A DNA stretch of 64,000 nucleotides from contig CM043950.1 in NCBI GenBank assembly GCA_014529385.2, positions 74,035,935 to 74,099,934 on the forward strand. Reading direction: 5' to 3'. This DNA comes from Adiantum capillus-veneris (lineage: Eukaryota; Streptophyta; Polypodiopsida; Polypodiales; Pteridaceae). Numbering within the stretch: position 1 is the first letter of the stretch; the number at the start of each line of letters is the position of its first letter. Under the pieces are notes generated by a model, which searched no databases, was not told the origin of the DNA, and saw nothing but the letters and a program-made list of their open reading frames with translations. The position numbers were made by a program, and so were the translations under genes. Positions 22,301 through 32,230 of the stretch are shown piece after piece.

Positions 22301-22634
22301 GAGTGATGCATTCAAAGAGAGGCTCTTGCAGTTACAAGAGGTCCAGTTGGATAGGATGAGCGCATTGGAGCATTATGGGCAGATGCAGGATAAGGCTTTG
22401 ACAAAGATAAATGAAAAGGTCAAAAGTAAGGGTATCAAGAAACATGACTTGGTTTTGCGCTACAACAGTAAGCTGGACAGCACCTTCCAAAAGAAGTTTC
22501 AAATTAAGTGGGAAGGCCCTTTCAAGGTAGTAGAGTGTTTTCCAAATGGTACATATCAGCTGGCTAACCTGGATGGTGTTCTACATAAGTCAAGGGTAAA
22601 TGGGTTGCGTCTTAAGTTGTATCATGCCAGGTAG
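19272..22634 (+). CDS. Gypsy-3 pol: reverse transcriptase, RNase H, second RNase H, integrase (frame fused to Copia-1)
   Basis: Open frame of 1120 residues without stops. About the first 13 residues come from Copia-1 read in another frame; Gypsy sequence starts near FDEDADVAFLL. Domains in order: reverse transcriptase with RICVDFKPLNAATKKNPYPL, YSVCDGFLGYFQLKI and FMDDFCVYS (active site FMDD, about residues 274-277); RNase H (APDWEKVFYVNPS); a second, archaeal-type RNase H from about residue 560 (VLFFDGSYRKSH, HSNNEAEYATLEAGL); integrase with an HHCC zinc domain from about 770 (WCRSCNRCQ) and a D,D,E core from about 838 (WGIDAIGPLP, LLSDKGPGF, NGLNERFNGEL). The extra RNase H points to the Tat lineage of Ty3/Gypsy. 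Gag and protease are on the minus strand at 45,193-47,075. The in-frame ATG at 19,272 is accidental. Confidence 0.9.
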   Translation: MELQNNKFPKRKRFDEDADVAFLLMDKEIQEIGLVAFANQVEDESEGPYEVIEGLMQTKVELSKKQELMMQMISGDLSAMEKDIYLHMLASFPDLFITSYEEIRGFKGEEMHIELKEGAKPVRQRLRRMGQEQMEALRVEVDKLLKAGFIVPVETTEWVSPVVVSPKKDGKWRICVDFKPLNAATKKNPYPLPFIDQILDSVAGYERYSVCDGFLGYFQLKIALKDRTKTTFITPWDCYCYTVSPFGLSNGPSFYQERANWVLEPFIGSCVKAFMDDFCVYSSRTEHHEKLQMVLARYDECGGQLNPKKCHLAQPRVKLLGHMVLENGIGADPDKVKSIILLPSPMSTKQLATFIHKVKYMARFIPLSSQLLYPLQQVAKHDPLQWDDKCEEVFQEVKEVLGGLSAMQAPDWEKVFYVNPSVGDDAIGAMLLQKGKGSHYMRPVYCASRVKLVAERKLSEVELVMASVIFACRRFRHYLLPRPFVFLTSYAFLPQLINGINMSNVVKKWVIKLQEFEFSFLVEDCTRATLADLLTYKENPLIVKEEVVRKVVEEVPQISNAHVLFFDGSYRKSHDAASGGIALYDPEGKLVCKRGFKLDAHSNNEAEYATLEAGLHICLKHGVRRLSIKGDALLVVKQVLGVWKSKNTSLKEMCFRIKGLLKKFEAWSIRHIERALNGEAHEAAQGMIGELFVLRTTLPLNHGRESLAQEEGFLLTGIIPKEIQKSKKYGFVRRAYRYKLIGDVLYMKGADLVLRCVPWREELYRVLEENHEGACGGHFALKITLHKILQEGYVWPSLHKDVHHWCRSCNRCQASGKRVLKPKLRKTIMEFDVFEKWGIDAIGPLPITSRGKSYILTAVDYLSRWAEAIAVKQITAKDVEKFVYDEICCKFGVPLELLSDKGPGFRAKLLDFLCTKMKIRHQHTTPYYPQCNGLNERFNGELVQILSKVTEHQGKNWDLELPSALWAYRTSVKTGTGFTPFHLVYGKEALLPVEVELPAVKMLEKLLGPPSDAFKERLLQLQEVQLDRMSALEHYGQMQDKALTKINEKVKSKGIKKHDLVLRYNSKLDSTFQKKFQIKWEGPFKVVECFPNGTYQLANLDGVLHKSRVNGLRLKLYHAR

Positions 22635-22776
22635 ATGATGGTGGAGCAAGATGAGTTTTCTGAAGAGCGAGTGATGTCTGTGAGGGATGAGGAGACCTGT
22701 GATGCGGCGAGTCTCATATCTCTCTTTGCTGCTGCTGATCATGAATGATCTAGCAGGCTAGGGGATGGGCAAATTA

Positions 22777-23916
22777 TGTCAGGAGTTTTTTGGAGCAAGG
22801 GATTGCGCATATGTACATACCCATGCATGGTGCATCAAATAAAGTATTGCCCATTTTCCAGAGCCAGGTGGTTACGTGGGGCCCACATGTGTACAGGTAG
22901 GACACCATGTACATAGTGCATCGATTTTCATCGTTACTAGTACCATTGTGTTTTTCTACAATAAGGAGGAGTTGGTAGCGCGTAAAACTTCTCGAGGAAG
23001 CTATCCACGGGCCGACGACATGAGGTCAGCAGGTGCGTCAGATGGCATCTAGTGGCGTCAGGAGGGCGAACGAGGTCAATATTTGCACGCAGATGAGGAC
23101 AGACACAACGTGGGTGTTTGCTTGTGAGAATTATGCAGAAAGGTCATCATGAGGACCTTTTTTTGGGGCCACTTCACATGGTGGCGAGGTGCATTATTGG
23201 AAAAAAGCTGAGTGCCAGGTGTGCGAATGATGCAAAAAGGTGACAACTATGCACTGTGAGGTCAGTTTTTGGTCTGTTCGGGGTTCGTTTGAGGTCATCT
23301 AAAAGGCCAAGGGTGCCCAACTAAAAAATCTAAGTGTGGGAACTGAAAAAACTGAGAGAAGACCAGAAAAAACGTGGAGAAGAGAGGAGGAACAGCCGCA
23401 CGTGTGTTTTTGCTCATTTTGGAGCCTGTTTTGGCCGTAAACTGCTCATCCGAGGTCGGATTTGAGCACTTTGACATTGTAGACTGGGGTTTTGGGCCGT
23501 TTCGGACGCGATGGCACTGTCCATTTTGTCAAATTCCTCACTCTTTTTCTGCTATTTTTCTGTGTAAGTTTCTCCTATGAGCGAAGTTTCTGTTCCAGTT
23601 TGTGATTGTATCTGGCTTATTTTACCCATATTGTGTGAGCTGTTTGCCCCATTGGTGTTGGCCCAAGCTCATTTGTATCTAAACATCAGAAATTCTCCTC
23701 TTTTGAGCTGAGTTTTTTGGGTGTGTGTGTGTGTGTGTGTCTGTGTGGAGTGGGCAAGTGGATAGTCTCTCTCCTCTCACTCTAGAGATGTGTTCCCTGT
23801 CTCGGCCAGGTTTGTTGTGTAAGCCGAGTGGTGCCCCATAGCCTGTGTGTGTATCTTCCCAAGAGTGTGTGTCGGGTCGTTATAGAGGCGCTGTGTGTGT
23901 TTTCATCCCGCTCACA
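22777..23916 (+). repeat. Gypsy-3 3' LTR
   Basis: 1140 bp, starts TGTCAGGAGTTTTTTGGAGC and ends CCCGCTCACA. It is preceded by a purine-rich stretch (GGGGATGGGCAAA). The partner is the inverted LTR 48,205-49,342; sampled stretches differ at about 1-2% of positions, so the insertion is young. A GT run lies near 23,721-23,740. ORFs inside the LTR have no counterpart function. Confidence 0.95.
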
Positions 23917-23920
23917 ACGT
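23917..23920. other. Target-site duplication of Gypsy-3 (ACGT)
   Basis: ACGT directly after the 3' LTR; the same four bases follow the partner LTR at 49,343-49,346. The motif is its own complement. Copia-2 sequence resumes on both outer sides. Confidence 0.8.
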
Positions 23921-23936
23921 CTTCTCGCAACAAGAT

Positions 23937-24800
23937 ATGGCTATGAATATTCTCGTCAACGGCTTTCCTTCTGGCCAGCGTTCTGTTCCTCCTTTCCAAG
24001 GTCAAGGTTTTTAGGCTGGAAAGCAAAGATGTTGTTAATTCTTGAAGGCGATGAACTCTCGGATGTTGTTCTTGGAAATCGTGTTTGTCCGCCTCAGCCT
24101 GTTGATACGGATAATGATAACGTGCTTATCACTGAAGGACCTATACTTGAAGATTGGAATGTTGCCTATACAGATTGGCAACGATGTGATAAAGCAGTTC
24201 GTCGGTATATTCTTTCTGCTCTTACTGATTCCCTTTTGCTTGATATGTACGAACTTTCAGAAGAAATCTGTCAGAGAAATACTTTATTTGAGAGGGTTTC
24301 TTAACAAGTTACAATATGAAGTTGGTACTGCCATGACGGGACATATTGAATCTTTCAAATCTATAATTAATCAACTTACTGCTGCCGGTGATCCTGTTCC
24401 ACAAAAGCAACTGATTACACTTCTCCTTGATACGGTGAAGGACTCTTCTTATGATAACATTGTTACTATTCTCTCTAATAAAGATGGTCTTGATTTCGAC
24501 CAAGCCTGCATGTCTTTAATTGAATACTCTCAACGTCAAGAACGTCGTAATGCTAGTCATGATACAGCTATGATTTCACACGAGGAGACTGAGTCACAAC
24601 AGATGGAACGGGCTTTTTATGCTTGAAGGCGTCCATTTCAACGAGGAAACCGCAGAGGTGGCCGTCGCGGTAATATTTTCTCTCGTCTCAAATTTCTTAA
24701 TAAGCAATGTTCTTATTGCAACAGAAATGGCCATACTGAAGATGATTGTTGGGCACGTCAATATGATGAAGAACACAACAACCACGTTTATCTAGAGACT
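23937..24800 (+). pseudogene. Copia-2 gag
   Basis: ATG at 23,937 opens MAMNILVNGFPSGQRSVPPF. After a shift near 24,010 the Copia gag core continues (KMLLILEGDELSDVV, then LTDSLLLDMYELSEE). After another shift near 24,300 come KLQYEVGTAMTGHIESFKS and PVPQKQLITLLLDTV. A CCHC knuckle, CSYCNRNGHTEDDC, lies near 24,708-24,749. Gypsy-3 inserted only about 17 bases upstream of this ATG, so the 5' leader and LTR of Copia-2 are now at 49,343-50,238. Two frameshifts and a stop disable it. Confidence 0.85.
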
Positions 24801-24847
24801 CTTCTTCTTCTTGTGAATATTGTGGACGATCTGATCATCCCACTCAT

Positions 24848-25996
24848 ATGTGCTATAAGCATCGATTCGACACAGATCAGAATAGAGCATATGCTACTGA
24901 ACATCGAAACAACATTGTACCAGAAACAAGGTGCGTCCTATGTTCAGTTGCTCCAGACAGAATACTTCATGTACGCGATGGATCACTTTTTATTTTCGAT
25001 TCTGGTGCCACAGGAAATATGACATATCAGTCTAAGTGGCTCCATAACTATCATCCACTGCCAGTTCAACGTGTTGTTTATCTTGCTGATGATACTACTT
25101 GTCAAGTAAAGGGTATTGGAGACTTATATCTTGGTACCTTATCTTCTTCCACTCGAATTTTGCGAGGAGTATTACATGTACTAGATCTTCAACGTAATCT
25201 TCTTTCAGTTGCTAGACTTGTTGATCTTGGTCTGTTTGTTGGATTTGATCATACCAAATGCCGAATTGAGAAAGATGGACAGACTATAGCCACTGCTTCT
25301 CGAAATGGTAATTTGTTTGAACTTTCTCTCAACGATGCTGTAGCAAATAATGTTAGTGCTCCAGGTGATCATGATTGGAAAGTATGGCATCACCGTTTAG
25401 TTCATGCTGATTTCTCAAAACTCCTTGATCTTCAACGTCGTGATCTTGTTCATGGCATGGATCTTAAAGCCCATCCTGATATGGGAATTTCTGAATTTTG
25501 TGCTCTTGGGAAACACAATCGCAAACCCTTTCCTCTTTCAAATACAACTCATTCTCATGACATATTGGATCTTGTTCATACTGATATATGTGGACCTCTA
25601 CCTTCTTCGAGATCACAATATCGCTACTTCATTACTTTCATTGATGATTTCTCAAGGTATACGACAGTATTTCTACTTAGACAAAAATCTGAAGCCTTAT
25701 CTGTTTTCAAACAATTCCACAAAGCTGCGGAACTTCAAACTGGTCGTCGCCTTAAGAAGCTTCGTAGTGACAATGGAGGCGAATATGTTTCTCAAGAGTT
25801 TGTGAGTTACTGTGCTGACAATGGAATTCATCATGAACACACTATTCCATATTCGCCTCAACAAAACGGTGTTGCTGAACGAAAGAATCGCACTATTCTC
25901 AATGCTGTAAGATGTATGCTGATTCATTCTGGCTTATCTCGTGTTTTTTGGGCTGAAGCTGTGGGCTGAAGCTGCTTTGACAGCAGTATTTATGGT
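24848..25996 (+). pseudogene. Copia-2 protease and integrase
   Basis: A 373-residue frame (24,848-25,969). Aspartic protease site FIFDSGATGNMT at about residues 48-59; the usual LDLQRNLLSVARLVDLG; pre-integrase segment WKVWHHRLVHADFSKLLDLQ; integrase core with LVHTDICGPLPS, YFITFIDDFSRYT, LRSDNGGEYVS and YSPQQNGVAERKN (D, D, E). The frame ends because GCTGAAGCTGTGGG is a 14-base duplication near 25,950; in a shifted frame the family sequence WAEAALTAVFM goes on to about 25,996. There the element breaks into the inverted piece. Confidence 0.9.
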
Positions 25997-26910
25997 GTGC
26001 TAAAAAGAGGAGAGTGACTAATATCAACGAGCATTTGTTGAAGCCAAATCAACTCACGAGCTGCAAGTGATGCCGCAATATATCCTGACTCAGTCCTAGA
26101 AACTGCACCACAATGTTGTTTATTGCTAGTCTAGGAAACAAGACAACCATTTATAAAGAAGCAATTTCCACTAGTAGATCGCATAGATAAATGTGAGCTT
26201 GCCCAGTCTGCATCTGTGTAACCCAAAAGAGAAAGAGATTGCATAGAATCCGATATGAGTTGTCGTCGATAGACGAAACCAAAATCTGTAGTGCCTTTCA
26301 AGTATTTCAACACACGCTTTGCAGCAGACCAATGCTTAAGACAAGGACATGCAAGATGTTGTCCAAGATAATTAGCAGCAAACAGAATATCAGGATGAGT
26401 GTTCATACCAACAAACTGAAGACATCCAATCAAGTTAGCATAAGGTTGATTTGTGACAAGTTGACCGCCATTGTCAGAAGTGTTCTTCGTAGAGCTCGCA
26501 AGACAAGGTGTGTTGGCTGAATGTGCAGATTCCATACCAAATTTTTGAATAGTATCTGCAATAAACTTTGACTGTCGAAGGAATAAAATACCTTTTGTAC
26601 GGTTCCGTTTGATTTGAATGCCAAGACACGAGTGAATCTCTCCAAGATCCACCATATCAAATGCAGAAGACAATAACTTTTTCACTTGCTGAAGAAATCC
26701 CAAATCATTGGAAACAAGGATGGTATCATCCACATAAAGAGCAAGAATCACAAAACTGCTACCTTGGCGTTTTATGTATAAGTTGGGGTTTGACGAGCAA
26801 GAGATGAATCCTTTAGAGGTGAGAAAAAGATCAAATTTTGTATACCAGGCTCGCGAAGCTTGTTTGAGACCATATAGTGCCTTATGGAGTTGAGCAACAA
26901 GGTGTGACAA
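25993..26910 (-). pseudogene. Copia-2 reverse transcriptase and first RNase H half, locally inverted
   Basis: Minus-strand frame 26,131-26,910: LVAQLHKALYGLKQASRAWY, ILALYVDDTILVSND (YVDD site), HWSAAKRVLKYLKGTTDFGF and LLGYTDADWASSHLSMRSTS (RNase H). Below 26,130, after a stop, comes GYIAASLAARELIWLQQML. The rest of the RNase H starts on the plus strand at 26,905, so this block is flipped within Copia-2. GGTGTG is present at both edges. Family sequence between integrase and LVAQLH (linker and reverse-transcriptase N-terminus) is missing. Confidence 0.85.
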
Positions 26911-27142
26911 CCAAAGTGCTATTAGTCTTGCAAAAGACTATGTTCAACATAATAAGTCAAAGCACATTGCTGTCCATTATCTTTATGTCAGGTATGAAGT
27001 ATGCAAAGGAACCATTATGGTTGAACACTTTCCAAGTGACCAGATGATTGCAGACATTTTGACCAAAGGCCTCAACGAGTCACGTTTCATCCTCTTGCGC
27101 TCGGAGCTTGGAGTTGCTTCGACCTCACTCTCTCTAGATTAG
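26905..27142 (+). pseudogene. Copia-2 RNase H C-terminal end
   Basis: Plus-strand frame CDNQSAISLAKDYVQHNKSK, then HIAVHYLYVRYEV and MIADILTKGLNESRF, ending LSLD and a TAG at 27,140-27,142. It directly continues the inverted block in protein logic. Confidence 0.9.
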
Positions 27143-27378
27143 CTTCTTTGCTATTGTAATAGCTTTGTACATATGACATTGTAATCTTTTAGGTACCATG
27201 CACTATGCACACTCCACATTTGCACATTGTGATCTCTAAGTCACTTGAATATTTGTACATAGATGCACAATTCACTTTCACATCATCATCTCTGGTTCAA
27301 ATTTTACATTGTATAGGGGCTTGGGTTTTTCCCTTGAACTCCCCAAGGGTTTTTTCATCCAAAGCTAGAGACCTTTGT

Positions 27379-27389
27379 TTGAGTGGGGG
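27379..27389 (+). promoter_or_regulatory. Copia-2 polypurine tract
   Basis: TTGAGTGGGGG immediately before the LTR, the plus-strand primer. Confidence 0.85.
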
Positions 27390-27538
27390 TGTTGGAGCTA
27401 TATATGGCTCACTCTACTCAACTTGGTCTCACCTATATATTTGTATCTTGTCCTCAATATGAATCAGTCTTTGGGAGCGTATATGGTGTGTCTCTTGTCT
27501 CGTCTCTCTCTCTCTCTCTTTCTCTCTACATCTCAACA
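27390..27538 (+). repeat. Copia-2 3' LTR
   Basis: 149 bp, TGTTGGAGCTATATATGGCT to CATCTCAACA. The partner is 50,096-50,238 in opposite orientation; outside the CT run I see two substitutions. CTATATAT near the middle could be the core promoter. The outer flanks of the two LTRs (GAATA and GTAAA in element orientation) do not match, so one flank has been altered or the duplication has decayed. Confidence 0.95.
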
Positions 27539-27785
27539 GAATAACCATGGCATCAACGAAATATCATCATGGTATCACCGATAATAACCATGGTATCAAC
27601 AAAACAACATCTTGGTATCACCGAGAATAACCATGGAATCAACGAAATATCATCATGGCATCACTGAAAATAACCATGGTATCAACGAAATATCATCATG
27701 GTATCAACGAAAATCACTATGACCAAAGTACTAACAAAACATCATCATGGTACCATCAAAATCACTATGGTATCAACGAGAGATT
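27539..27785. repeat. Minisatellite with repeated TGGTATCA
   Basis: Degenerate tandem array with a period near 42-43 bp (half-unit about 21 bp) built on AATAACCATGGTATCAACG. The octamer TGGTATCA occurs six times exactly (27,570; 27,591; 27,613; 27,677; 27,699; 27,768). It begins right after the Copia-2 3' LTR. Confidence 0.8.
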
Positions 27786-27984
27786 ATCAATAAAACAACG
27801 TAAACTATATCTTTAGAAGAATAATTATACGAGAATCAATGAATGAGTATATCATATAACAAAAGATCATGTACCAACAGTAGCTCGATAGAATTTGGAC
27901 GATCATCAACAGCTCGACTAGATCGGAACGATATGTAACTGGCTTCTGCGGCAAACTTACGTCAGAAACAAATATATGATTGAT

Positions 27985-28901
27985 TAAGAGAAATTATAAT
28001 TGAAAAGTTTTCAATTATGAGGAAAATCAAAAGCAAAAAGTAAAATTTGCTTTTCAAACATATTCGCAGTCCGAGAACGATAACCCAAAATCGGTGTAGC
28101 ATTTAGAGAAATTTTCTTCTGCAAAGTTGTAGAACAAATTGATTCCAATGGATCGAGCGAATGGTTTCTGTGGACTCATTTTCAATTAGTAGAAAAATCA
28201 AAAAACAAAAAAGCAAAAATTGATTTTCAGGCATGTACACAATCCGCAAACAATAACTCAAAATCAATGCAGAATTTGAAAAAACTTTCTTTTACAAAGT
28301 TGTAGACCACATCGATTCCGTTACCGACAGTGGATAGATTGTATAAAATCATTTTCAATTAGGAGAAAAATCAAAAAGATAAAACGAAAGTTTCTTTTTG
28401 GACATGTACGTAGTCTGCAAACGATAACTCAAAAATCAATGCAGAATTTGAAAAACTTTCTTTTGCAAAGTTGTAGACGACATCAAATTCGTTGCTTTTC
28501 GTGGGTACTTTCTACAAAATCGTTTTCAATTAGGAGAAAAATCAAAAACAAAAAAACAAAGTTGCTTTTCGGATATGTATGCAGTCCGCGAACGATAACT
28601 CAAAATCGATACAGAATTTGAAAAAACTTTCTTCTACAAAGTTGTAGACCATATTGATTCCATTGCCATCTGCAAGTAGTTTTTGGAAAATCCTTTTCAA
28701 TTAGGAGAGAAATGAAAAACATAAAACGACAGTTGCTTTTCGGACATGTACGTAGTCCGCGAACGATAACTCAAAATCGGTGCAGAATTTGAAAAAACTT
28801 TCCTCTGCAAAGTTGTAGACCACATTGATTTCGGTGGTTCAAGACCGTAGTTTCTATAAAATTGTTTTCAATCAAGAGAAAAATGAAAACAAAAACGTCC
28901 T
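27985..28901 (-). repeat. Tandem array, about 168-bp units, in the leader of Copia-3
   Basis: Five clear units and a partial one. Each holds a core near TCCGCGAACGATAACTCAAA and another at GCAAAGTTGTAGACCACA; the latter recurs near 28,138, 28,303, 28,469, 28,639 and 28,809. Some units carry CTACAAAGTTGTAG, which can pair with itself as a short hairpin. The array ends 10-15 bases from the minus-strand primer site at 28,902-28,913, so it forms the transcribed leader of a Copia element. Confidence 0.85.
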
Positions 28902-28913
28902 GCTCTGATACCA
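28902..28913 (-). promoter_or_regulatory. Copia-3 primer-binding site
   Basis: TGGTATCAGAGC on the minus strand, abutting the LTR at 28,914. Confidence 0.9.
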
Positions 28914-28919
28914 TGTTGA

Positions 28920-28957
<38 letters not shown>

Positions 28958-29077
28958 ACAGAAATAGAACCCCAAAGTGTGTAGAATACACACATGAGAT
29001 GATGTATATATAGAGGGGACCTGGGTGCCATATATGGAGAAGCCATATATTGAGTAGCTTCACATATAAGCTCAACA
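28914..29077 (-). repeat. Copia-3 5' LTR
   Basis: 164 bp on the minus strand, TGTTGAGCTTATATG to CAACCTCAACA, with a CT tract (28,924-28,956) near its 3' end and TATATATA in the middle. It has the same build as the Copia-2 LTR but is a distinct subfamily. No coding part or 3' LTR of Copia-3 remains here; Copia-2 sequence begins where its interior should continue. Confidence 0.8.
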
Positions 29078-29091
29078 ACACGTGCACGCGC

Positions 29092-29127
<36 letters not shown>

Positions 29128-30364
29128 CCACACACACATTCATGCACACACCCCCCCCAAAAAAATAAAACACTGCTTGAACATGCCTTCTCTAGTCTGC
29201 AATGCAAGTCCTTCTTGCTATTGTCCTCCCTCTCTTTATATTTTTTTTGTTCTTCTCCACGCTCTCTCTCGTCCAGCTCAACCCTTCCTCCTATGCCACA
29301 TCCTACTCACAAGGGCATCAACACTGACAAATAGGGCTTCTAATCAAGTCAATTAATCTTAAAAAAATTCTACGTATGTTTAGAAAAAAGTTTATTTACT
29401 TCGTGCATCTGCACCTATTGCTTGTTGTATAGGCCACATTTGCCTAGCACTATGTTGCTTGGTGGAGCCTACTGCTGCCTTCCCATTAATACTATTTTGA
29501 GCTTCAAGTCTCCTTTGCTTCTTCTATGCGCTCGTTTTTTTGCTCTCACCTACACGCGCACCTCACTCATGTTGGCCTATGCGGCGATGATCAAAATGTG
29601 TTAAAAGCAAGACAAAGAGCTAGGATATCAAGCTGCTACGAGAATGGAACCTAAGACTCTTGTTGAATGATTTGTGAGATACACTCCATTTGGAAAATCA
29701 ACAGAGAGAGCCCACACGAGAAGGGGCGAGGATGACAACTCTTTGCACTTCTTTTACCCCTAGATAAATGTCTCCATTTAGAGACGATGAAATTGGGCAT
29801 GCTTGATCTCCACAATTTTAACGCAGATTTTCACAAGGAGTAGCACATGCGAAAATTTTTGCGAAGGGCTATCCGCAACAAAAATTTTGGTCAATATCAA
29901 TGCTTAGACGGAAAATGTGAATTGTATCTTCGCGTTTGCATGTAAACAAATGTATTCATGCTTCTTGATGTTTTGGATTTAAAAAACCGCTTCATTAAAT
30001 TTACCTCTATTGGTTATTTATGCCCCTAATGCATAATAAATTATATATCATTTTAGTAAATTTACTACCATTGCATTAAACGCACGTGCTATCTTACATA
30101 TTTTATAGAGGACAGCTTGGGAAATACCCTTAATTTTGTAAACAAACCTACAGAGTGGTGAACCTATATACCCTTTCTTCTCCCCCTCCCCCAACCCCCT
30201 CTTATGTACGGTATATGCGTCCCGAAATTTGGCGGCACCCGCTATTGTATACGCTTATGGGAGTTCTAAACACCACTCCCCCCTATTGTGTTCTCATGTG
30301 GCACCATATGAAAGGTACTAGTGAATCCGGCATGGTCAAATACTAGTGTGTAGTAGCAAAATAG
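29078..30364. other. No gene seen
   Basis: A CT tract at 29,095-29,125 and an otherwise AT-rich sequence with short chance frames. No element recognised. Confidence 0.5.
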
Positions 30365-30470
30365 AAGCTTGTGACATCATCATCGAGCTGCATATCAACC
30401 TATGTAGGTAGTCATAAAAGCCCATGTCGGCCTATGAGTCACACAACGTACAATGATATTCATATATATA
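30365..30470 (+). repeat. Repeat X, copy 1
   Basis: About 100 bp, roughly 75-80% like 39,147-39,256 (shared TGACATCATCATCG/CGACATCACCATCG, then ACAATGATAT). A shorter inverted match is at 38,903-38,945. All three copies end at a GA/CT tract. Confidence 0.7.
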
Positions 30471-30476
30471 TCTATA

Positions 30477-30559
<83 letters not shown>
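30471..30559. repeat. (TA)n followed by (GA)n
   Basis: TA run to about 30,526, then a GA run 30,527-30,559. In minus orientation this is the unbroken CT tract that follows Helitron arm A. Confidence 0.9.
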
Positions 30560-30561
<2 letters not shown>

Positions 30562-32230
30562 ATGGAGAGGAAGAGTGGTCCATTATTCAAATAATCTTTG
30601 TCAACACAACGTAAGAGTTCTCTCTAAAAAAGAAAATGATTTTAAAAGTAACCAAATATTTGAACCCACAAAGGACTTGTCGCATTAAAATGACAATCTT
30701 CGAGATGTTATAGGTGACATCCACAATACCCAAGGACTTATGCAATATACAATTTTACCTTAATGAGGACCTCCCTCGCGGAGGTTATACAAAACAATTC
30801 GCCAATTCTCATGCTTATCTCCATAGGTGTATGGTATGGTGCATTCGGAGACAAGTGGTTGAGGAGTTTGTCAATCCCTGTGCGACGTGAACTTGCTGCA
30901 TGATTCAACACCACATAGATGTGGAAGTATCCTTGGGATCCTCCAAAGAATTTGTGTACTACCATCAAATATGATCACAAAAGTAATAATTCTAGAACCC
31001 AATACTTTTTTAAAGAAGAACGAACTTAACAATAAAACAAAATATAAGAAGAAACATTGCGTTATTGACACTCACTTCACCGCTTCAAAGCTTTCAACTA
31101 TACACACTATATCATGTGCAGTGAGTGAGACTCTCCAATTAGGTAAAAATGTGTAAATTGAGTATAAATTGACAATTTTTGAAACAATATAATTAGATCT
31201 TATTATAGATGTGAAATAGAGAGAGTAATGAAGCATTTAGCTAAAACTAGATAATGTTCAATGCCTTCTTTAATTTCATATCTTTTAAAAAAGAAGATTC
31301 CAATTTTATATTAAAAACACCATAAATAGTAAATCACTTGAAGTAGAAATACAAGGACATCCAAATATTCACACACATACATACACATGACATATTTTTA
31401 TAGCAATCTTTGATCTGATTTTACAAAATAAAGAGTGAAATACACAATCCCTAAAACTCATGTAGTAGAAGTGTTTTACTTGTTAATAAGCATTATATCT
31501 AAGAGGCGCTTTCTCTAGCCAGCCATCTGTAACATCTCTTTGTCCCACAACATTATGGGTGAGAAGTGGTGGTCTTATTGGATCATTTTTAAGAGTTTAT
31601 TTATTATGTTCACTTATGTGGACCTTCAAAGCATTCCAAGATCTCACTCTTGATAAAGAAAGATACCATGAGAAAAGATTTTAGCATGCAAGCAAAGACC
31701 AAGTACATGTAGAGTTTTTCCTTGAGACTTGTTGATGGTCATACTAAAAGCTAACCCTATCAGAAATGTCTTCATCTCACATCAAAAAGAATCTAGAGAG
31801 TGGTAGGCATGAATGTAATGAGAGGGAGGAGTACTCTATCTCCATAGTTAGTTCCAATTATAATCTAGGCTTCTATCACTTTAGATTGAAAGTTTTTGCA
31901 AATCAATTGTATACCTACCATTAAAAATCAAGCTATCAATATATTCAATAGTGTATGTAAAGTTACTTGTGTTCATGGAAGATACAACGGAGTCTGTAGT
32001 GAGATAATCTATTTTCTCCCCATCCAACAAAACCAAAGCATAATCATTTACGGCATCAACTTTTTCATTTTTAGGTGCCAAGATTGTACAATCCCTGAAA
32101 AAAACTATTATAGACTTCACTTGTGTTCATATTTTTGTATGCCCAAGACAATAGACTTTGAAGTCCACTATTTGCAATAGCATATGCTCGAGTAATTTTA
32201 CATTTTCATCAGAATGGCTCTCTTCAATGT
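30560..32230 (-). pseudogene. Helitron PIF1-like helicase remnant, arm A
   Basis: Minus-strand relic of a rolling-circle transposon helicase. The frame 31,881-32,120 reads RDCTILAPKNEKVDAVNDYA, then LLDGEKIDYLTTDSV, the standard late helicase segment of plant Helitrons. Further down, in broken frames, are remains of the final motif region (31,640-31,860). It then matches arm B (33,834-36,064) through non-coding sequence to the CT tract. It carries neither the MITE nor the small retroposon found in arm B, so it serves as their empty site (about 31,574-31,581 and 32,036-32,060). Confidence 0.75.

Noticed and set aside
19272-22634. A novel Copia-Gypsy fusion gene, possibly domesticated
   Set aside because: The fused part is only about 13 residues and is in a different frame from Copia gag. 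The reciprocal junction at 45.17 kb and the paired target duplications show a rearrangement joint, not a selected fusion.
19311-22634. Endogenous pararetrovirus (caulimovirus-like) polymerase
   Set aside because: A full integrase with HHCC and D,D,E core is present and the element has LTRs and a target duplication; pararetroviruses lack these.
23295-23580. Coding frames conserved at 23,295-23,580 and 48,642-48,824
   Set aside because: Both are inside the two LTRs of Gypsy-3; identity follows from recent LTR duplication, not from protein selection.
27539-28901. CRISPR-like array
   Set aside because: The units are contiguous, diverged and without unique spacers, in a plant nuclear context; they are a minisatellite and a Copia leader array.
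28771-29207. Proteins with long RERERERE or LSLSLSLS runs here and at other CT/GA tracts
   Set aside because: They are translations of GA/CT microsatellites with no family similarity.
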